Source of the DNA: an uncultured Clostridia bacterium
GTDB taxonomy: Bacteria; Bacillota; Clostridia; Lachnospirales; Cellulosilyticaceae
Direction: 5' to 3'
Length of the DNA stretch: 64,000 bases
NCBI GenBank assembly: GCA_937981575.1
Contig: CALJNR010000006.1
Coordinates: forward strand, 1-64,000
The position numbers and the translations under genes were made by a program. This document shows, piece by piece, positions 53,237-62,129 of the stretch (the first letter of the stretch is position 1; each line of letters opens with the position of its first letter). Below the pieces are notes generated by a model, which was not told the origin of the DNA, made no database searches, and worked only from the letters and a program-made list of their open reading frames with translations.

Positions 53237-54037
53237 ATGGCCGGAATAAGATACTTTTTTGATCAAGCAGCTTATAATCTGGAAATAAAGGAATGTGAGG
53301 ATTTTTTGCATGCTTCAAAAGCGCATTTTCATCCGCAGATTTCTATCGGGTTTGTAGAAAAAGGCAGCTGTGTACTTGAAGTATACGACAAGGCCTATCC
53401 TATTTCAGAAAGTACTATGCTTATTATCCCACCAAATGCGGTTCACAAATGTAATCCAGTGAATTATAAGAACTGGGGCTTTAAAATGCTTTACATTAGT
53501 GAAGCGTGGTTTGAATCTGCATTTAACAAAGAAAGCAAAGATATTTCATTTTTATATAAGCCAATTGATAAGACTTTTTACAGCGTGTTTGAATGTATAT
53601 TTGATCCAGCGTTTATTGCGGCAAAGGACATGGGATACGAGTCTATTTTAATTGAAAGCATTTCTAATCTGCTGGATCTTGGCGATAAGAGTTTTCACAG
53701 GGTTCATGAAAACAGACATTCTGCACCTTATATGAGAGGGGTTAAAGCTTATTTGGATGAACATTACTTAAGACCTGTTATGCTGGAGGATATTAGTGAT
53801 AGGGTGCACCTTAGTAAGTATTATATTATCAGGCAGTTTCAGCAGCACTATGGTCTGTCTCCCTATCAGTATCTGGTTAATCTGCGTATAAATGAGGCCA
53901 AAAAGCTTTTAGGAGAGCAAAATGAGATTATAGAGGTTGCCCTTCAGACCGGGTTCTATGATCAAAGTCATTTCACAAAGTGCTTTAAGCAGTATGTAGG
54001 GCTTACGCCCATGCAATATAGAAAAGCTGTAGAATGA
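53237..54037 (+). CDS. AraC-family regulator with N-terminal sugar-type sensor
   Basis: A 266-residue regulator. An N-terminal cupin-like AraC_binding domain (HFHPQISIGFVEKGSCVLEVYDKAYPISESTMLIIPPNAVHKCNPV) is followed by two HTH motifs (VMLEDISDRVHLSKYYIIRQFQQHYGLSPYQYL, IIEVALQTGFYDQSHFTKCFKQYVGLTPMQYRK). It is the third gene behind the two glucosidases and probably regulates them or a related sugar set. ATG 53237 has AAAGGATGGG upstream; ATG 53219 lacks a site. Confidence 0.9.
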   Translation: MAGIRYFFDQAAYNLEIKECEDFLHASKAHFHPQISIGFVEKGSCVLEVYDKAYPISESTMLIIPPNAVHKCNPVNYKNWGFKMLYISEAWFESAFNKESKDISFLYKPIDKTFYSVFECIFDPAFIAAKDMGYESILIESISNLLDLGDKSFHRVHENRHSAPYMRGVKAYLDEHYLRPVMLEDISDRVHLSKYYIIRQFQQHYGLSPYQYLVNLRINEAKKLLGEQNEIIEVALQTGFYDQSHFTKCFKQYVGLTPMQYRKAVE

Positions 54038-54223
54038 TACTGCAATTTTTTACAAGATATAGCCTCTAAGTCTTATTATACTCATTATATAGATTTTACA
54101 GTTTAAAGTTTAACTTACATACAATGCTCCTTACTGTGAAATCATTCGGAGAAACAACTCTAATCAGATGAAAAAGTTAAGATATAAAGCTGTTTCTCTT
54201 ATTATAGAAAGAGGGTATAACAG

Positions 54224-55144
54224 ATGAAGGATCATAAGCTTTTAGGTCATATAGCGGCCTTGTTGACTATTACCATTTGGGGCACTACATTTATCTCTAC
54301 CAAAGTATTATTAAAGGCCTTTACTCCTGAGGAAATTCTTTGGTATAGATTTTTTAGTGCTTTTATTATTTTAGTCTGCATGGCTCCAAAGAATATTAGA
54401 ATACTATCTTATAAAGATGAGCTCTTATTTTTAGCCCTAGGGACAACAGGGGTTGCACTGTATTACTGGATGGAAAACCTGGCGCTAAAGTATACTTCAG
54501 CATCTAACGTTGGACTGATTGTATCAGCTATCCCATTATTTACAGCATTAATCTTTCAGTTTGTTCGTAAAGAAAAAAGGTTTTCCATTAGGCTGCTTGC
54601 TGGCAGCTTAACAGCTTTAGTGGGCATTGGGGTCATTGTTTATCAGGGGAGTGCAGTTCAACTAAATCCAATAGGAGATTTTTTTGCTGTTATTGCAGCA
54701 GTAGTATTTTCTATTTACTCTATTTTAATTCAGAAGGTACAGGCTAAGCATTCTCAGCTGCTTATTGTAACTAAAACTTTTTTTTATGGCATTCTTGTTA
54801 TATTTCCAATTTTTATTATATCCGGAGCCTCTAGAAACCTAACAAATAGGTTGAGTGCCAGTGTTATTGGAAATATGCTGTTTTTGGTTATTTTTGCTTC
54901 CTTGGCATGTTTTTTAATGTGGAATCAGTCAATAAAAATATTAGGTTCAGTAAGAACAACTGCTTATATTTATTTTGTACCGCTCATTACGATGTGTGCA
55001 TCTGTTCTTTTCCTCAAAGAAAATCTTAATGGGGCAATATTAGCTGGAGGGGGCCTGATTCTTGCAGGAGTTTATATAAATGACCAGGGCAGAATAAAAA
55101 AGGATTCATTAAGTAAAGAAATACTTGAAATGGAGAACGTGTAA
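54224..55144 (+). CDS. EamA/DMT-family transporter
   Basis: A 306-residue ten-helix membrane protein of the drug/metabolite transporter superfamily with two EamA repeats. ITIWGTTFISTKVLLKAFTPEEILWYRF opens the first, and FFAVIAAVVFSIYSILIQKVQA the second; YIYFVPLITMCASVLFLKENLNGAILAGGGLILAGVYI is the typical last hairpin. Substrates of the family are amino acids, nucleosides or drugs; none can be chosen. AAAGAGGG upstream. It is followed by two terminators. Confidence 0.92.
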   Translation: MKDHKLLGHIAALLTITIWGTTFISTKVLLKAFTPEEILWYRFFSAFIILVCMAPKNIRILSYKDELLFLALGTTGVALYYWMENLALKYTSASNVGLIVSAIPLFTALIFQFVRKEKRFSIRLLAGSLTALVGIGVIVYQGSAVQLNPIGDFFAVIAAVVFSIYSILIQKVQAKHSQLLIVTKTFFYGILVIFPIFIISGASRNLTNRLSASVIGNMLFLVIFASLACFLMWNQSIKILGSVRTTAYIYFVPLITMCASVLFLKENLNGAILAGGGLILAGVYINDQGRIKKDSLSKEILEMENV

Positions 55145-55180
55145 ATTAGACTGAATCAACAAGTTGAAAAGGGATGATGA

Positions 55181-55230
55181 AAAGATTCTGCTGCACAACA
55201 CATTTCATGTGTCATGAAGCAGAGTCTTTT
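55181..55230 (+). terminator. Intrinsic terminator after EamA gene
   Basis: AAAGATTCTGCT and AGCAGAGTCTTT pair (one T-G) around an inner ACACAT/ATGTGT hairpin, followed by TT. Confidence 0.88.
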
Positions 55231-55235
55231 AAAAG

Positions 55236-55286
55236 AAATAGAAAAGTTCGTTTTGTTAGTATAGGACAAAACGAACTTTTCTATTT
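55236..55286. terminator. Second, bidirectional terminator with perfect 21-bp arms
   Basis: A stretch beginning AAATAGAAAAGTTCG at 55236-55256 is exactly complementary to 55266-55286 with a 9-nt loop. It lies between the convergent EamA (+) and protease (-) genes and can stop both. The remaining DNA to 55378 holds no gene. Confidence 0.9.
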
Positions 55287-55378
55287 AACATATGTTCGCA
55301 CTTATGCGTTCCAGCGCGGTTCTTGACTCACTTTTATCGCAAGTTCGACTTAGTTAGGGGAAAAATAGGAAACAAGTA

Positions 55379-57055
55379 TCATTCAAAAATAACTAAAAGC
55401 AGTCCTTCGAATTCCTTGCGGGAAATGGGCATACCGTCCCTTTCCATATAAACTGTTTTAAAGGTATTGGAAGATAGGCTGACAGCAAATTGCAGTAGAA
55501 TTGTAACTTCTTCATCACCGTACATACATGTTCCAGTAAACTCTACAATATCTTCATTGCGATCGGATCTAAAATAATACCATTCAGGATTACCGAAAAA
55601 GGCATCAAATGTTGTGCCTACTTTTTGTTTAGGATATTTTTCAAAGCGGCCATCTTTGACAACTTTAATAAATTGGTCAGAAGCTTCCATAGAGGTTGTA
55701 GCACTTATTGTTTTGCTAAAAGTTGATTCAACACCGTTTTTTACAGCTGTTACTCGGTAATAAACTGTTTCGCCAGGGGCTAAATCATAGTTAGTCATGC
55801 TGTATGTATCATACCAGGAAAATTTCTTTTTCTTATCGTTGTCATCTAGAAAAGGAATAAACTTACCGTTAGCAGAATCAGAGAAATAAACATAGTAGTA
55901 ATCAACAGATGCGTCATAATCCCATTGAAGGGCTATTTCGTTTGAAGACAGTGGAAAAGCTTTAACATTCTGAGGAGCTGATACCCTGCTTTCGATTTTG
56001 TTGAGCTCTGCTAAAGTAACAGGTTTATCTAAAGAAATATTTTTTAATTCATTAATAGGAATGCAAAAACCTAAGTTTTGCCCCTCTAAAATAGCTGCTG
56101 TAGCCATCCCGATTACCTCTCCATACCTATTAAATAAGGCTCCTCCGCTGCTTCCAGGACTTATTGGAGCAGTAATTTGAATATAGCCTTGCTGCTTTAA
56201 AGAACTGATAATACCGGTAGAGAGCGTATTTCTAAGCCCCATAGGATTACCTATAACTACAATATCATCTCCTAATACCACTTGATTTGAGTCACCTAGT
56301 TTGCAAAATGAGAATTTATCAGCAGTATTGATTTTGAGGACTGCAATATCTTTGGCAGCATTATAACCTAAGATAGAAATGTCCGTATATTCTTTATTAT
56401 TATCAAAAGATATGGTGAGTTTTTTAGCATTTGCAATAACGTGATAATTTGTCACAAGTTTCCCATCAGCGGAAATAACAAACCCGCTTCCAAAAGATTC
56501 ACCCCCATCTATTTGATTATTATAGATAAAGGCAATCGTATTTTCAAATTTTCCAATTTCTTGAACAGACAGCACTTTTTTTGATGGATTAAGTATAGGG
56601 GCAGTTGATCCTAGTTCACTAGGCCGGTAGATGGAGACGCGCTGAAGGTTTTCATTCCATTCAACTTTAGCACCTAAGCTCTCACTAATAAAGCGAAGCG
56701 GGACATAGGTTGTTCCACTTTTTAGTTTTGGAGGCAAAACTAATGTTTTCATATCTGTATTGACAAAGGCTGTTTTTTTATTAATGGTAAGTGTAATACT
56801 TGTTGTTCCTTTTTTGGCGATAATCGTCTGTGTTTCATCTGACCATGCAACTTCTGCACCTAATGCTTCAAAAATTAAACGCATAGGAACTAATGTTACA
56901 CCTTTTTCGGCAAATGGGGGAGAAGAAGCGGCGAGCTTCTCATTATCCACGTAGATCGTTATGTTTGGAGCAGCCTGAACGATAGAATAATGTGTTACAT
57001 TTATCAGAATAAAGCATAGTACAAAGACTAATATGAAGGGCCTATTTTTTTTCAT
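55379..57055 (-). CDS. Surface HtrA-like serine protease with copper-amine-oxidase stalk and FN3 domain
   Basis: A 558-residue exported protein. Signal peptide to about Ala29. A two-part copper-amine-oxidase N-terminal (stalk) domain spans about 30-143 (LVPMRLIFEALGAEVAWSD, YVPLRFISESLGAKVEWNE). Residues 165-345 are a trypsin-like HtrA domain with the full triad: His205 (TNYHVIAN), Asp236 (KDIAVLKI) and Ser303 (PGSSGG). A fibronectin III domain (about 363-460) and an unrecognised C-terminal domain follow in place of a PDZ domain. It probably works in protein quality control or processing at the cell wall. Confidence 0.88.
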   Translation of the reverse strand: MKKNRPFILVFVLCFILINVTHYSIVQAAPNITIYVDNEKLAASSPPFAEKGVTLVPMRLIFEALGAEVAWSDETQTIIAKKGTTSITLTINKKTAFVNTDMKTLVLPPKLKSGTTYVPLRFISESLGAKVEWNENLQRVSIYRPSELGSTAPILNPSKKVLSVQEIGKFENTIAFIYNNQIDGGESFGSGFVISADGKLVTNYHVIANAKKLTISFDNNKEYTDISILGYNAAKDIAVLKINTADKFSFCKLGDSNQVVLGDDIVVIGNPMGLRNTLSTGIISSLKQQGYIQITAPISPGSSGGALFNRYGEVIGMATAAILEGQNLGFCIPINELKNISLDKPVTLAELNKIESRVSAPQNVKAFPLSSNEIALQWDYDASVDYYYVYFSDSANGKFIPFLDDNDKKKKFSWYDTYSMTNYDLAPGETVYYRVTAVKNGVESTFSKTISATTSMEASDQFIKVVKDGRFEKYPKQKVGTTFDAFFGNPEWYYFRSDRNEDIVEFTGTCMYGDEEVTILLQFAVSLSSNTFKTVYMERDGMPISRKEFEGLLLVIFE

Positions 57056-57463
57056 TAGACACTCTCCTTTACTAATTTGGTAAAATCTACATAGGTTATA
57101 AAATCAATATAACATAAAATCTTTTTATTTTAAACCTATAAATAAGCATAGTTCATTAATATTCTTGAAGATACCTTGTTAGAATAAAAAAATGACAAGC
57201 AATTTAAAATTTTGAAATTTTTAGTCTTAATGGTATAATAAATACAGAGTTTGATTTTTGGCAAGTTGCTTTTGTTTTATATGCGTAATTTATCTGCCGC
57301 TGGGTTGGTACTAAGTTTTTTTGACTATACATAGTTATATGTTCTATACCTGTTAGTTGGAAGCATAATAAGAACGGCGTAGGAATACTACATAATAGTA
57401 GGACTATAAAAAGTAATAAACGGTACAGCAAAAAGTTCCATAAAATCGAAGGGAGATTAAATA
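57056..57463. other. Divergent region between protease and phosphatidyltransferase genes
   Basis: No gene is seen. On the + strand TTGAAA (57212-57217), 16 nt, TATAAT (57234-57239) is a good promoter for the downstream gene, giving a leader of about 220 nt; a second weaker one is TTGACT (57321-57326), 18 nt, TATACC (57345-57350). The protease promoter on the other strand was not resolved. Confidence 0.55.
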
Positions 57464-58015
57464 ATGAAGGGTAAAGAAATATTTAGTATTCCTAATTTAT
57501 TATCATTATTTAGAATATTACTCATTCCTTTTTTTGTTTTAGCTTATGTCAATGCCAGACTACCGGAGGGTTACTATCTGCCGGCCACAATCCTCATTAT
57601 ATCGGGGTTGACTGATTGCGGAGATGGTTTTATAGCACGCAAATTTAATATGATAACTGACTTTGGAAAAGTCCTGGATCCTTTGGCTGACAAACTAACG
57701 CAGGGAGCAGTTGTACTGGTTTTGATGTTGCGTATTCCTTTTATGGCTGTTATAATGCTTATTTTTATTATTAAAGAAATGTCAATGGGAGTTATTTCTT
57801 TTCAGCTCTTCAGGGAGGGAAAAAAGCTTGATGGGGCATTATGGTTTGGTAAGGCCTGCATGGCAGTTTTTTATGTACTTACAGTTATTCTTGTTGCATA
57901 TCCAAATCTTAGTATTTGGATGATTTATAGTTTGTTAAGTATTATATTAGCATGTCTGCTATTTTCATTTACCATGTATATGAAAGTATTATTAAAAATG
58001 AAAAAGAATCAATAA
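57464..58015 (+). CDS. CDP-alcohol phosphatidyltransferase (PgsA-like)
   Basis: A 183-residue membrane enzyme. The family signature is complete: D-C-G-D-G-F-I-A-R, then G, then D-P-L-A-D-K (TDCGDGFIARKFNMITDFGKVLDPLADK). Together with NLLSLFRILLIPFFVLAYV at the start this fits CDP-diacylglycerol-glycerol-3-phosphate phosphatidyltransferase, which makes phosphatidylglycerol phosphate; a related head group cannot be excluded. Four to five helices are present. AAGGGAG ribosome binding site. Confidence 0.88.
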   Translation: MKGKEIFSIPNLLSLFRILLIPFFVLAYVNARLPEGYYLPATILIISGLTDCGDGFIARKFNMITDFGKVLDPLADKLTQGAVVLVLMLRIPFMAVIMLIFIIKEMSMGVISFQLFREGKKLDGALWFGKACMAVFYVLTVILVAYPNLSIWMIYSLLSIILACLLFSFTMYMKVLLKMKKNQ

Positions 58016-58200
58016 AGATGTTTAAAAACGGATAATTTTGAGAGGCGCACCAAGGAGCAGTCTCGATCTTATAATAGTACATAATAGGAGTATTGAGAAT
58101 TTACTGGAGTTTTTACTATACAGTGTCAAATAAGAAATAAGAAACTAAGCAATTTGCTCAATATAGAATATATTTAAATAAAATATTTAAGCATAATTGC

Positions 58201-58258
58201 TTGACAGAATAATAATTGTGCGTTATTATATAAAAAAAGCATCCTGGTAACGATTCCA
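58201..58258 (+). promoter_or_regulatory. Promoter with LacI-type operator (site 1)
   Basis: TTGACA (58201-58206), 17 nt, TATTAT (58224-58229), and just behind the expected start TGGTAACGATTCCA (58245-58258), one mismatch from the GGTAACGATACC core repeated further on. A repressor bound there would block early elongation. Confidence 0.75.
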
Positions 58259-58279
58259 TAAATACTAATATGCTTTTTT
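58233..58279 (+). terminator. Terminator-like hairpin enclosing operator site 1
   Basis: AAAAAAGCAT (58233-58242) and ATGCTTTTTT (58270-58279) pair around a 27-nt loop that contains the operator. It may end the phosphatidyltransferase transcript or cut short transcripts from the 58201 promoter. Confidence 0.65.
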
Positions 58280-58537
58280 AGTAAATGCTGTGACATTTAT
58301 ATAGGCCAGAATATTTAGCATAAGAAGAGGAGTACATACGAGGGATTAAGGAATGCAGCAAAAGAAATAAGCAGTAAAGCTAACTAGGAAGAAACGATCC
58401 TTATAGAAGAGATTACTGAATAAGCAGCGGAGAAATAAAGCTATTTCAGTGTAGATAGGTTGTTCGAGCCGGCAAGCAGTTCATTATTTTTAGGAAGAGC
58501 TGAAATCCTATTTTAGCAAAAAAGTGTACAGAAAATT

Positions 58538-58561
58538 GGTAACGATACCGGTAACGGTTTT
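58538..58561 (+). promoter_or_regulatory. LacI-type operator, sites 2a and 2b in tandem
   Basis: GGTAACGATACC (58538-58549) is followed with no gap by GGTAACGGTTTT (58550-58561), a second, degenerate copy. Confidence 0.75.
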
Positions 58562-58642
58562 GTGGAAGATTAAGGAATACTATTTGATAAGATGTAAGAC
58601 GGAAGATTTCTATTAATAACTAATCATATAAAAAACCATAGC

Positions 58643-58658
58643 TTGGTAACGATACCAA
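58643..58658 (+). promoter_or_regulatory. LacI-type operator, site 3
   Basis: TTGGTAACGATACCAA, a nearly perfect 16-bp palindrome with a central CG, the typical LacI/GalR form. It lies about 200 nt before the maltodextrin-binding protein gene. Confidence 0.8.
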
Positions 58659-58854
58659 GAGGATGCGTACATAGTTTTTAAAGAGAGGAAATGAGCAGAC
58701 AGGGCTAAAAGATTTAAGGTAATCTTAACAACTTATGAGTCAGGATAAGATAGGCTGAGAAAAAGTGAAATAGCTGTTTGCATCATACAATTTAAGGGAA
58801 AATCCATCTGCTTTGCAGATTGATTGTTAAAAGTAAAATCAAGGAGGCTATTAA
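58659..58854 (+). other. Leader of the maltodextrin transporter genes
   Basis: No gene is seen here or in 58280-58537. AATC-ATCTGC and GCAGAT-GATT form a hairpin at 58801-58825 with a 3-nt loop, about 15 nt before the ribosome binding site, possibly stabilising or regulating the mRNA. No strong promoter was found between site 3 and the gene. Confidence 0.45.
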
Positions 58855-60132
58855 ATGAAAAGAAAAAATTGGTTATCAGTATTAGCAATATCTTCATTAG
58901 CTGTAACTATGGCATTAGGTGCAGTTGGATGTAATGGAGGCGGAGCAGCAGGGGCAAGCAGCCAAGGGGCAGGGGCTTCAACAAAAAAAGGTGATGTGAT
59001 TGAACTTGTTTTTTCAGAACAAGATGATCCACAATCAGCTGACCCAACATGGGCAGAAATTATTGCCGCATTTGAAGCTGAAAACCCAGGAATTAAAGTG
59101 AAGTCAGAACATAAAGAAACAGAAGGACAAAGAACAGACTGGAATAACTCAGTACTAGCTGGGAAAGGCCCTGATATTATTTCATCTCCACCAGATAATA
59201 TCCCACTTTTTGCTGAAGCACAGACAGCGATGGAACTTACTGGCGTTATTGATGAGAGTACATTCGCAATGCTTGATAGTAAAGCAATTGAAAACTATAA
59301 ATACAAAGGAAAAGTGTATGGTATTCCATATAAAGTTGGAAACTGTTTAGTATTAGTTTATAACAAAGATTTAATTGCTGAACCTCCAACAACACTTGAT
59401 GAATTAGTGCAAAAAGCAAAAGAATTAACAAACGCGCCAAATCAATATGGCTTAGTATATGATATGGTTGAGCCTTATTTTGCATCACCTTTCTTCTTAG
59501 GAAGCGGCGGTCAAATATTTGATGATAACGGTGGCTTACTCGTAAATAGTGATGCAGCTAAAAAAGCATTCCAGCTTATCTATGACTGGAAATTTACAGA
59601 TAAGATTACACCAGCTGAAGGTAATTCAGATGTAGCTAATGCTTTATTCTTAGAAGGAAAAGCAGCGATGATTATCAATGGACCTTGGTTCTTCAATCAA
59701 GCAAAAGATGCTAACATTAACTACGGTATTGCAGCACTTCCAAATGCTATGCCATTTGCTGATGCAAAAATATTAATGGTAAATCCAAATATTAAAGATG
59801 AAGCAAGACTTGCAGCAATCAATAAATTTTTAGCATTTATCAATAATACAGAAAATCAGTTAAAACTTGCTAAAGTGTCAACTGAAATACCAACAAACTT
59901 AGAAGCTAAAAATGATCCATATGTAACTGAAGATGAAGAACTTAAAGGGGTTGCAGCTGCAGTTGCATCAGGCGTTCCACAGCCAGCTAGACCAGAAATG
60001 CGTCAAGTATGGGATACATGGAGAACAGTTCAAGCCCGCGTATTATCAGGAGAAGTGGCACCAGCCGATGCACCTGCTATTTGGGAAGCTGAGTGTAAAA
60101 AACAAATTGAAGCAACAATGTCTCAACAATAA
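58855..60132 (+). CDS. Sugar ABC transporter substrate-binding lipoprotein (maltodextrin type)
   Basis: A 425-residue lipoprotein: the signal peptide ends LGAVGC (Cys26), followed by a Gly/Ala/Ser-rich linker. The body is a MalE-like family 1 binding protein: ENPGIKVKSEHKETEGQR, GKGPDIISSPPDNIPLFAEA, VYGIPYKVGNCLVLVYNKDL and EGKAAMIINGPWFFNQA. Two MalF/MalG-type permeases follow, so it feeds a CUT1 importer for malto-oligosaccharides or a similar glucan. AAGGAGG start site, and several LacI-type operators upstream. Confidence 0.93.
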   Translation: MKRKNWLSVLAISSLAVTMALGAVGCNGGGAAGASSQGAGASTKKGDVIELVFSEQDDPQSADPTWAEIIAAFEAENPGIKVKSEHKETEGQRTDWNNSVLAGKGPDIISSPPDNIPLFAEAQTAMELTGVIDESTFAMLDSKAIENYKYKGKVYGIPYKVGNCLVLVYNKDLIAEPPTTLDELVQKAKELTNAPNQYGLVYDMVEPYFASPFFLGSGGQIFDDNGGLLVNSDAAKKAFQLIYDWKFTDKITPAEGNSDVANALFLEGKAAMIINGPWFFNQAKDANINYGIAALPNAMPFADAKILMVNPNIKDEARLAAINKFLAFINNTENQLKLAKVSTEIPTNLEAKNDPYVTEDEELKGVAAAVASGVPQPARPEMRQVWDTWRTVQARVLSGEVAPADAPAIWEAECKKQIEATMSQQ

Positions 60133-60157
60133 GAATAAAATGAAATGATTAAATAAC

Positions 60158-60190
60158 AATACCCACTTAATGTTTATTTAAGTGGGTATT
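60158..60190 (+). terminator. Intercistronic hairpin between binding-protein and permease genes
   Basis: AATACCCACTTAA and TTAAGTGGGTATT are perfect 13-nt arms with a 7-nt loop and only a short T stretch behind. It can act as a partial terminator or mRNA stabiliser giving more binding protein than permease, as in other malE-malF pairs. Confidence 0.8.
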
Positions 60191-60217
60191 ATGCAAATAG
60201 CGCAAGGGGGGACCACG

Positions 60218-61093
60218 ATGTGGAGCAAAAGTAAAACAGAACCTTATATCCTTACAAGCCCGGCAATACTGGTTTTGATAGTAGTAGTTGGCTTTCCACT
60301 GGTATATGGCATTTACTTATCATTTACAAATATGAACGTTTATAGTTTTAGAGATCCTAAACTTATTGGATTAGACAATTATATTAAAATATTTGCTGAT
60401 CCTATTTTCTATTCAACACTTTTAAGAACAGTCATATGGACCGTTGTAAACGTATTCTGCCACGTTCTCGGCGGATTATGTCTTGCTATGCTGCTTAACC
60501 GTAAGTTTCCTTTTAAGAACTTTTACCGTGTTATGCTTATGGTACCTTGGGCGGTACCACAGTATATAGCAGTTATTACATGGAAGAATATGTTTAGAGG
60601 TACTTACGGGACAATCTCTATTTTGCAAAGCCAGCTTGGCGTTAATATCGAGTGGCTTATTAATCCTGCTTATACATTTATTGCTTGTATGATTACGAAT
60701 ATCTGGCTTGGTATTCCATTTATGATGATGGTTATCTTAGGGGGGCTTCAAAGTATTCCGGGTGAACTTTATGAAGCAGCAGATATTGATGGGGCTTCGG
60801 GCTTTCAGGCATTTAGACATATTACACTGCCTCTTTTGAAATCAACGGTTATTCCGGCAACTATCATTGGAGGTATTTGGACCTTTAATATGGTTAATGT
60901 TATTTTCATTTTTACCGACAACTCTGGTCAAGAACAAACACAAATCTTAGTATCCAGAGTCTATAAGGATGCGTTTAACTTCTTTGCATACGGCAGAGCT
61001 GCCGCATGGTCAGTTATTATCTTTTTAATTTTAGCTGTCTTTTCTGTAGGATTTATTAAGATGATGATGAAAGAAAAGGAGGCTTTTGAATAA
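60218..61093 (+). CDS. Sugar ABC transporter permease (MalF-like)
   Basis: A 291-residue CUT1-family permease with six helices. YILTSPAILVLIVVVGFPLVYGIYLSFTNMN opens it and the EAA loop is YEAADIDGASGFQAFRHITLPLLKS, contacting the ATPase. It is much shorter than E. coli MalF (514), lacking the large periplasmic insertion, which is normal for Gram-positives. ATG 60218 has AGGGGGG upstream. The stop overlaps the next start (TAATG). Confidence 0.93.
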   Translation: MWSKSKTEPYILTSPAILVLIVVVGFPLVYGIYLSFTNMNVYSFRDPKLIGLDNYIKIFADPIFYSTLLRTVIWTVVNVFCHVLGGLCLAMLLNRKFPFKNFYRVMLMVPWAVPQYIAVITWKNMFRGTYGTISILQSQLGVNIEWLINPAYTFIACMITNIWLGIPFMMMVILGGLQSIPGELYEAADIDGASGFQAFRHITLPLLKSTVIPATIIGGIWTFNMVNVIFIFTDNSGQEQTQILVSRVYKDAFNFFAYGRAAAWSVIIFLILAVFSVGFIKMMMKEKEAFE

Positions 61094-62007
61094 TGGATAG
61101 CAAGGTTATAGTAAACAAGCAGACAGTCATTAATAATAAAAAAGCCTATAAACCTAAGTTCAGAGATCATTTTGAAAAGAAAGATTCAGCGGCTAAGATT
61201 ATAGCTATTTATGTGATTTTGACCATTGCACTTATTATCAATATCTACCCGATTCTTGATATTTTGAAAATATCATTAAGACCCTATTCTTCATTATTTT
61301 CAACAGACTTATCTATCATTCCAAAAAATCTTACGTTTAAAAACTATATTACGATTTTAACTGAGAGAGCTTTTGCAAAATGGATGATCAACAGTATTAT
61401 TGTTGCAACGATATCAGCAGTTGCAGGGGTAACGGTAGCTGTAACAGCGGCTTATGCTTATTCAAGATATAAGTTTAAAGGGAAGAAAATGACGCTTACA
61501 GCGTTCTTACTAACACAAATTTTCCCTGCTCCAATGCTTTTGCTTCCAACCTATATTATGTTTCAAAAGTTTAATCTTATTGACAGCTATGTAGGGATTT
61601 TTATTACTTATATTGCAACTTCTGTACCTTTCAGTGTATGGGTACTTAAAGGCTATTTTGATACTATTTCTGCATCTATGGAAGAAAGTGCAATTATAGA
61701 TGGGGCCAATACATTTCAAATTATCACAAAAATTGTTATCCCGTTAACGCTTCCGGCAATTGGGGTAACCTTCTTAAATGCTTTCATGGCTGCATGGAAC
61801 GAATATGTTATTGCAAGAATCGTTCTTACAGATGACCTGATGAAAACTTTGCCAGTTGGACTTGTTGGACTTACAGGTTCATTTAGGACAGACTGGGGTA
61901 TATACAGTGCAGGAGCTATTATGACGGCTATACCGGTTATGATTGTCTTTATGTCACTATCTAAATTCCTTATTAATGGATTAACTCTAGGCGGGGTAAA
62001 AGAATAA
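61093..62007 (+). CDS. Sugar ABC transporter permease (MalG-like)
   Basis: A 304-residue CUT1 permease of the MalG branch: six helices, with the EAA loop EESAIIDGANTFQIITKIVIPLTLPA and the terminal LSKFLINGLTLGGVKE characteristic of MalG. The start overlaps the malF-like stop by one base (TAATG), so they are coupled. No ATPase gene belongs to this operon; a shared MsmK-type ATPase elsewhere is likely, as in many Firmicutes. A terminator follows. Confidence 0.94.
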   Translation: MDSKVIVNKQTVINNKKAYKPKFRDHFEKKDSAAKIIAIYVILTIALIINIYPILDILKISLRPYSSLFSTDLSIIPKNLTFKNYITILTERAFAKWMINSIIVATISAVAGVTVAVTAAYAYSRYKFKGKKMTLTAFLLTQIFPAPMLLLPTYIMFQKFNLIDSYVGIFITYIATSVPFSVWVLKGYFDTISASMEESAIIDGANTFQIITKIVIPLTLPAIGVTFLNAFMAAWNEYVIARIVLTDDLMKTLPVGLVGLTGSFRTDWGIYSAGAIMTAIPVMIVFMSLSKFLINGLTLGGVKE

Positions 62008-62015
62008 AAAGAGAT

Positions 62016-62049
62016 AAAAGTCATGTTCTAAAAATAGGGCATGACTTTT
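62016..62049 (+). terminator. Intrinsic terminator of the sugar importer operon
   Basis: AAAAGTCATG and CATGACTTTT around a 14-nt loop, 9 nt behind the malG-like stop. Confidence 0.88.
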
Positions 62050-62129
62050 GTCATGGGTCAAATCTATCTTTTAGCACTTACTGACGGGTAAAACTTGGCG
62101 TATCATAACAGTATGGAGGTGGATTTAAA

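Noticed and set aside
58440-58480. tRNA-like sequence (TTGTTCGAGCC)
   Set aside because: The T-loop-like word is not accompanied by an acceptor stem, D-loop or anticodon arm.
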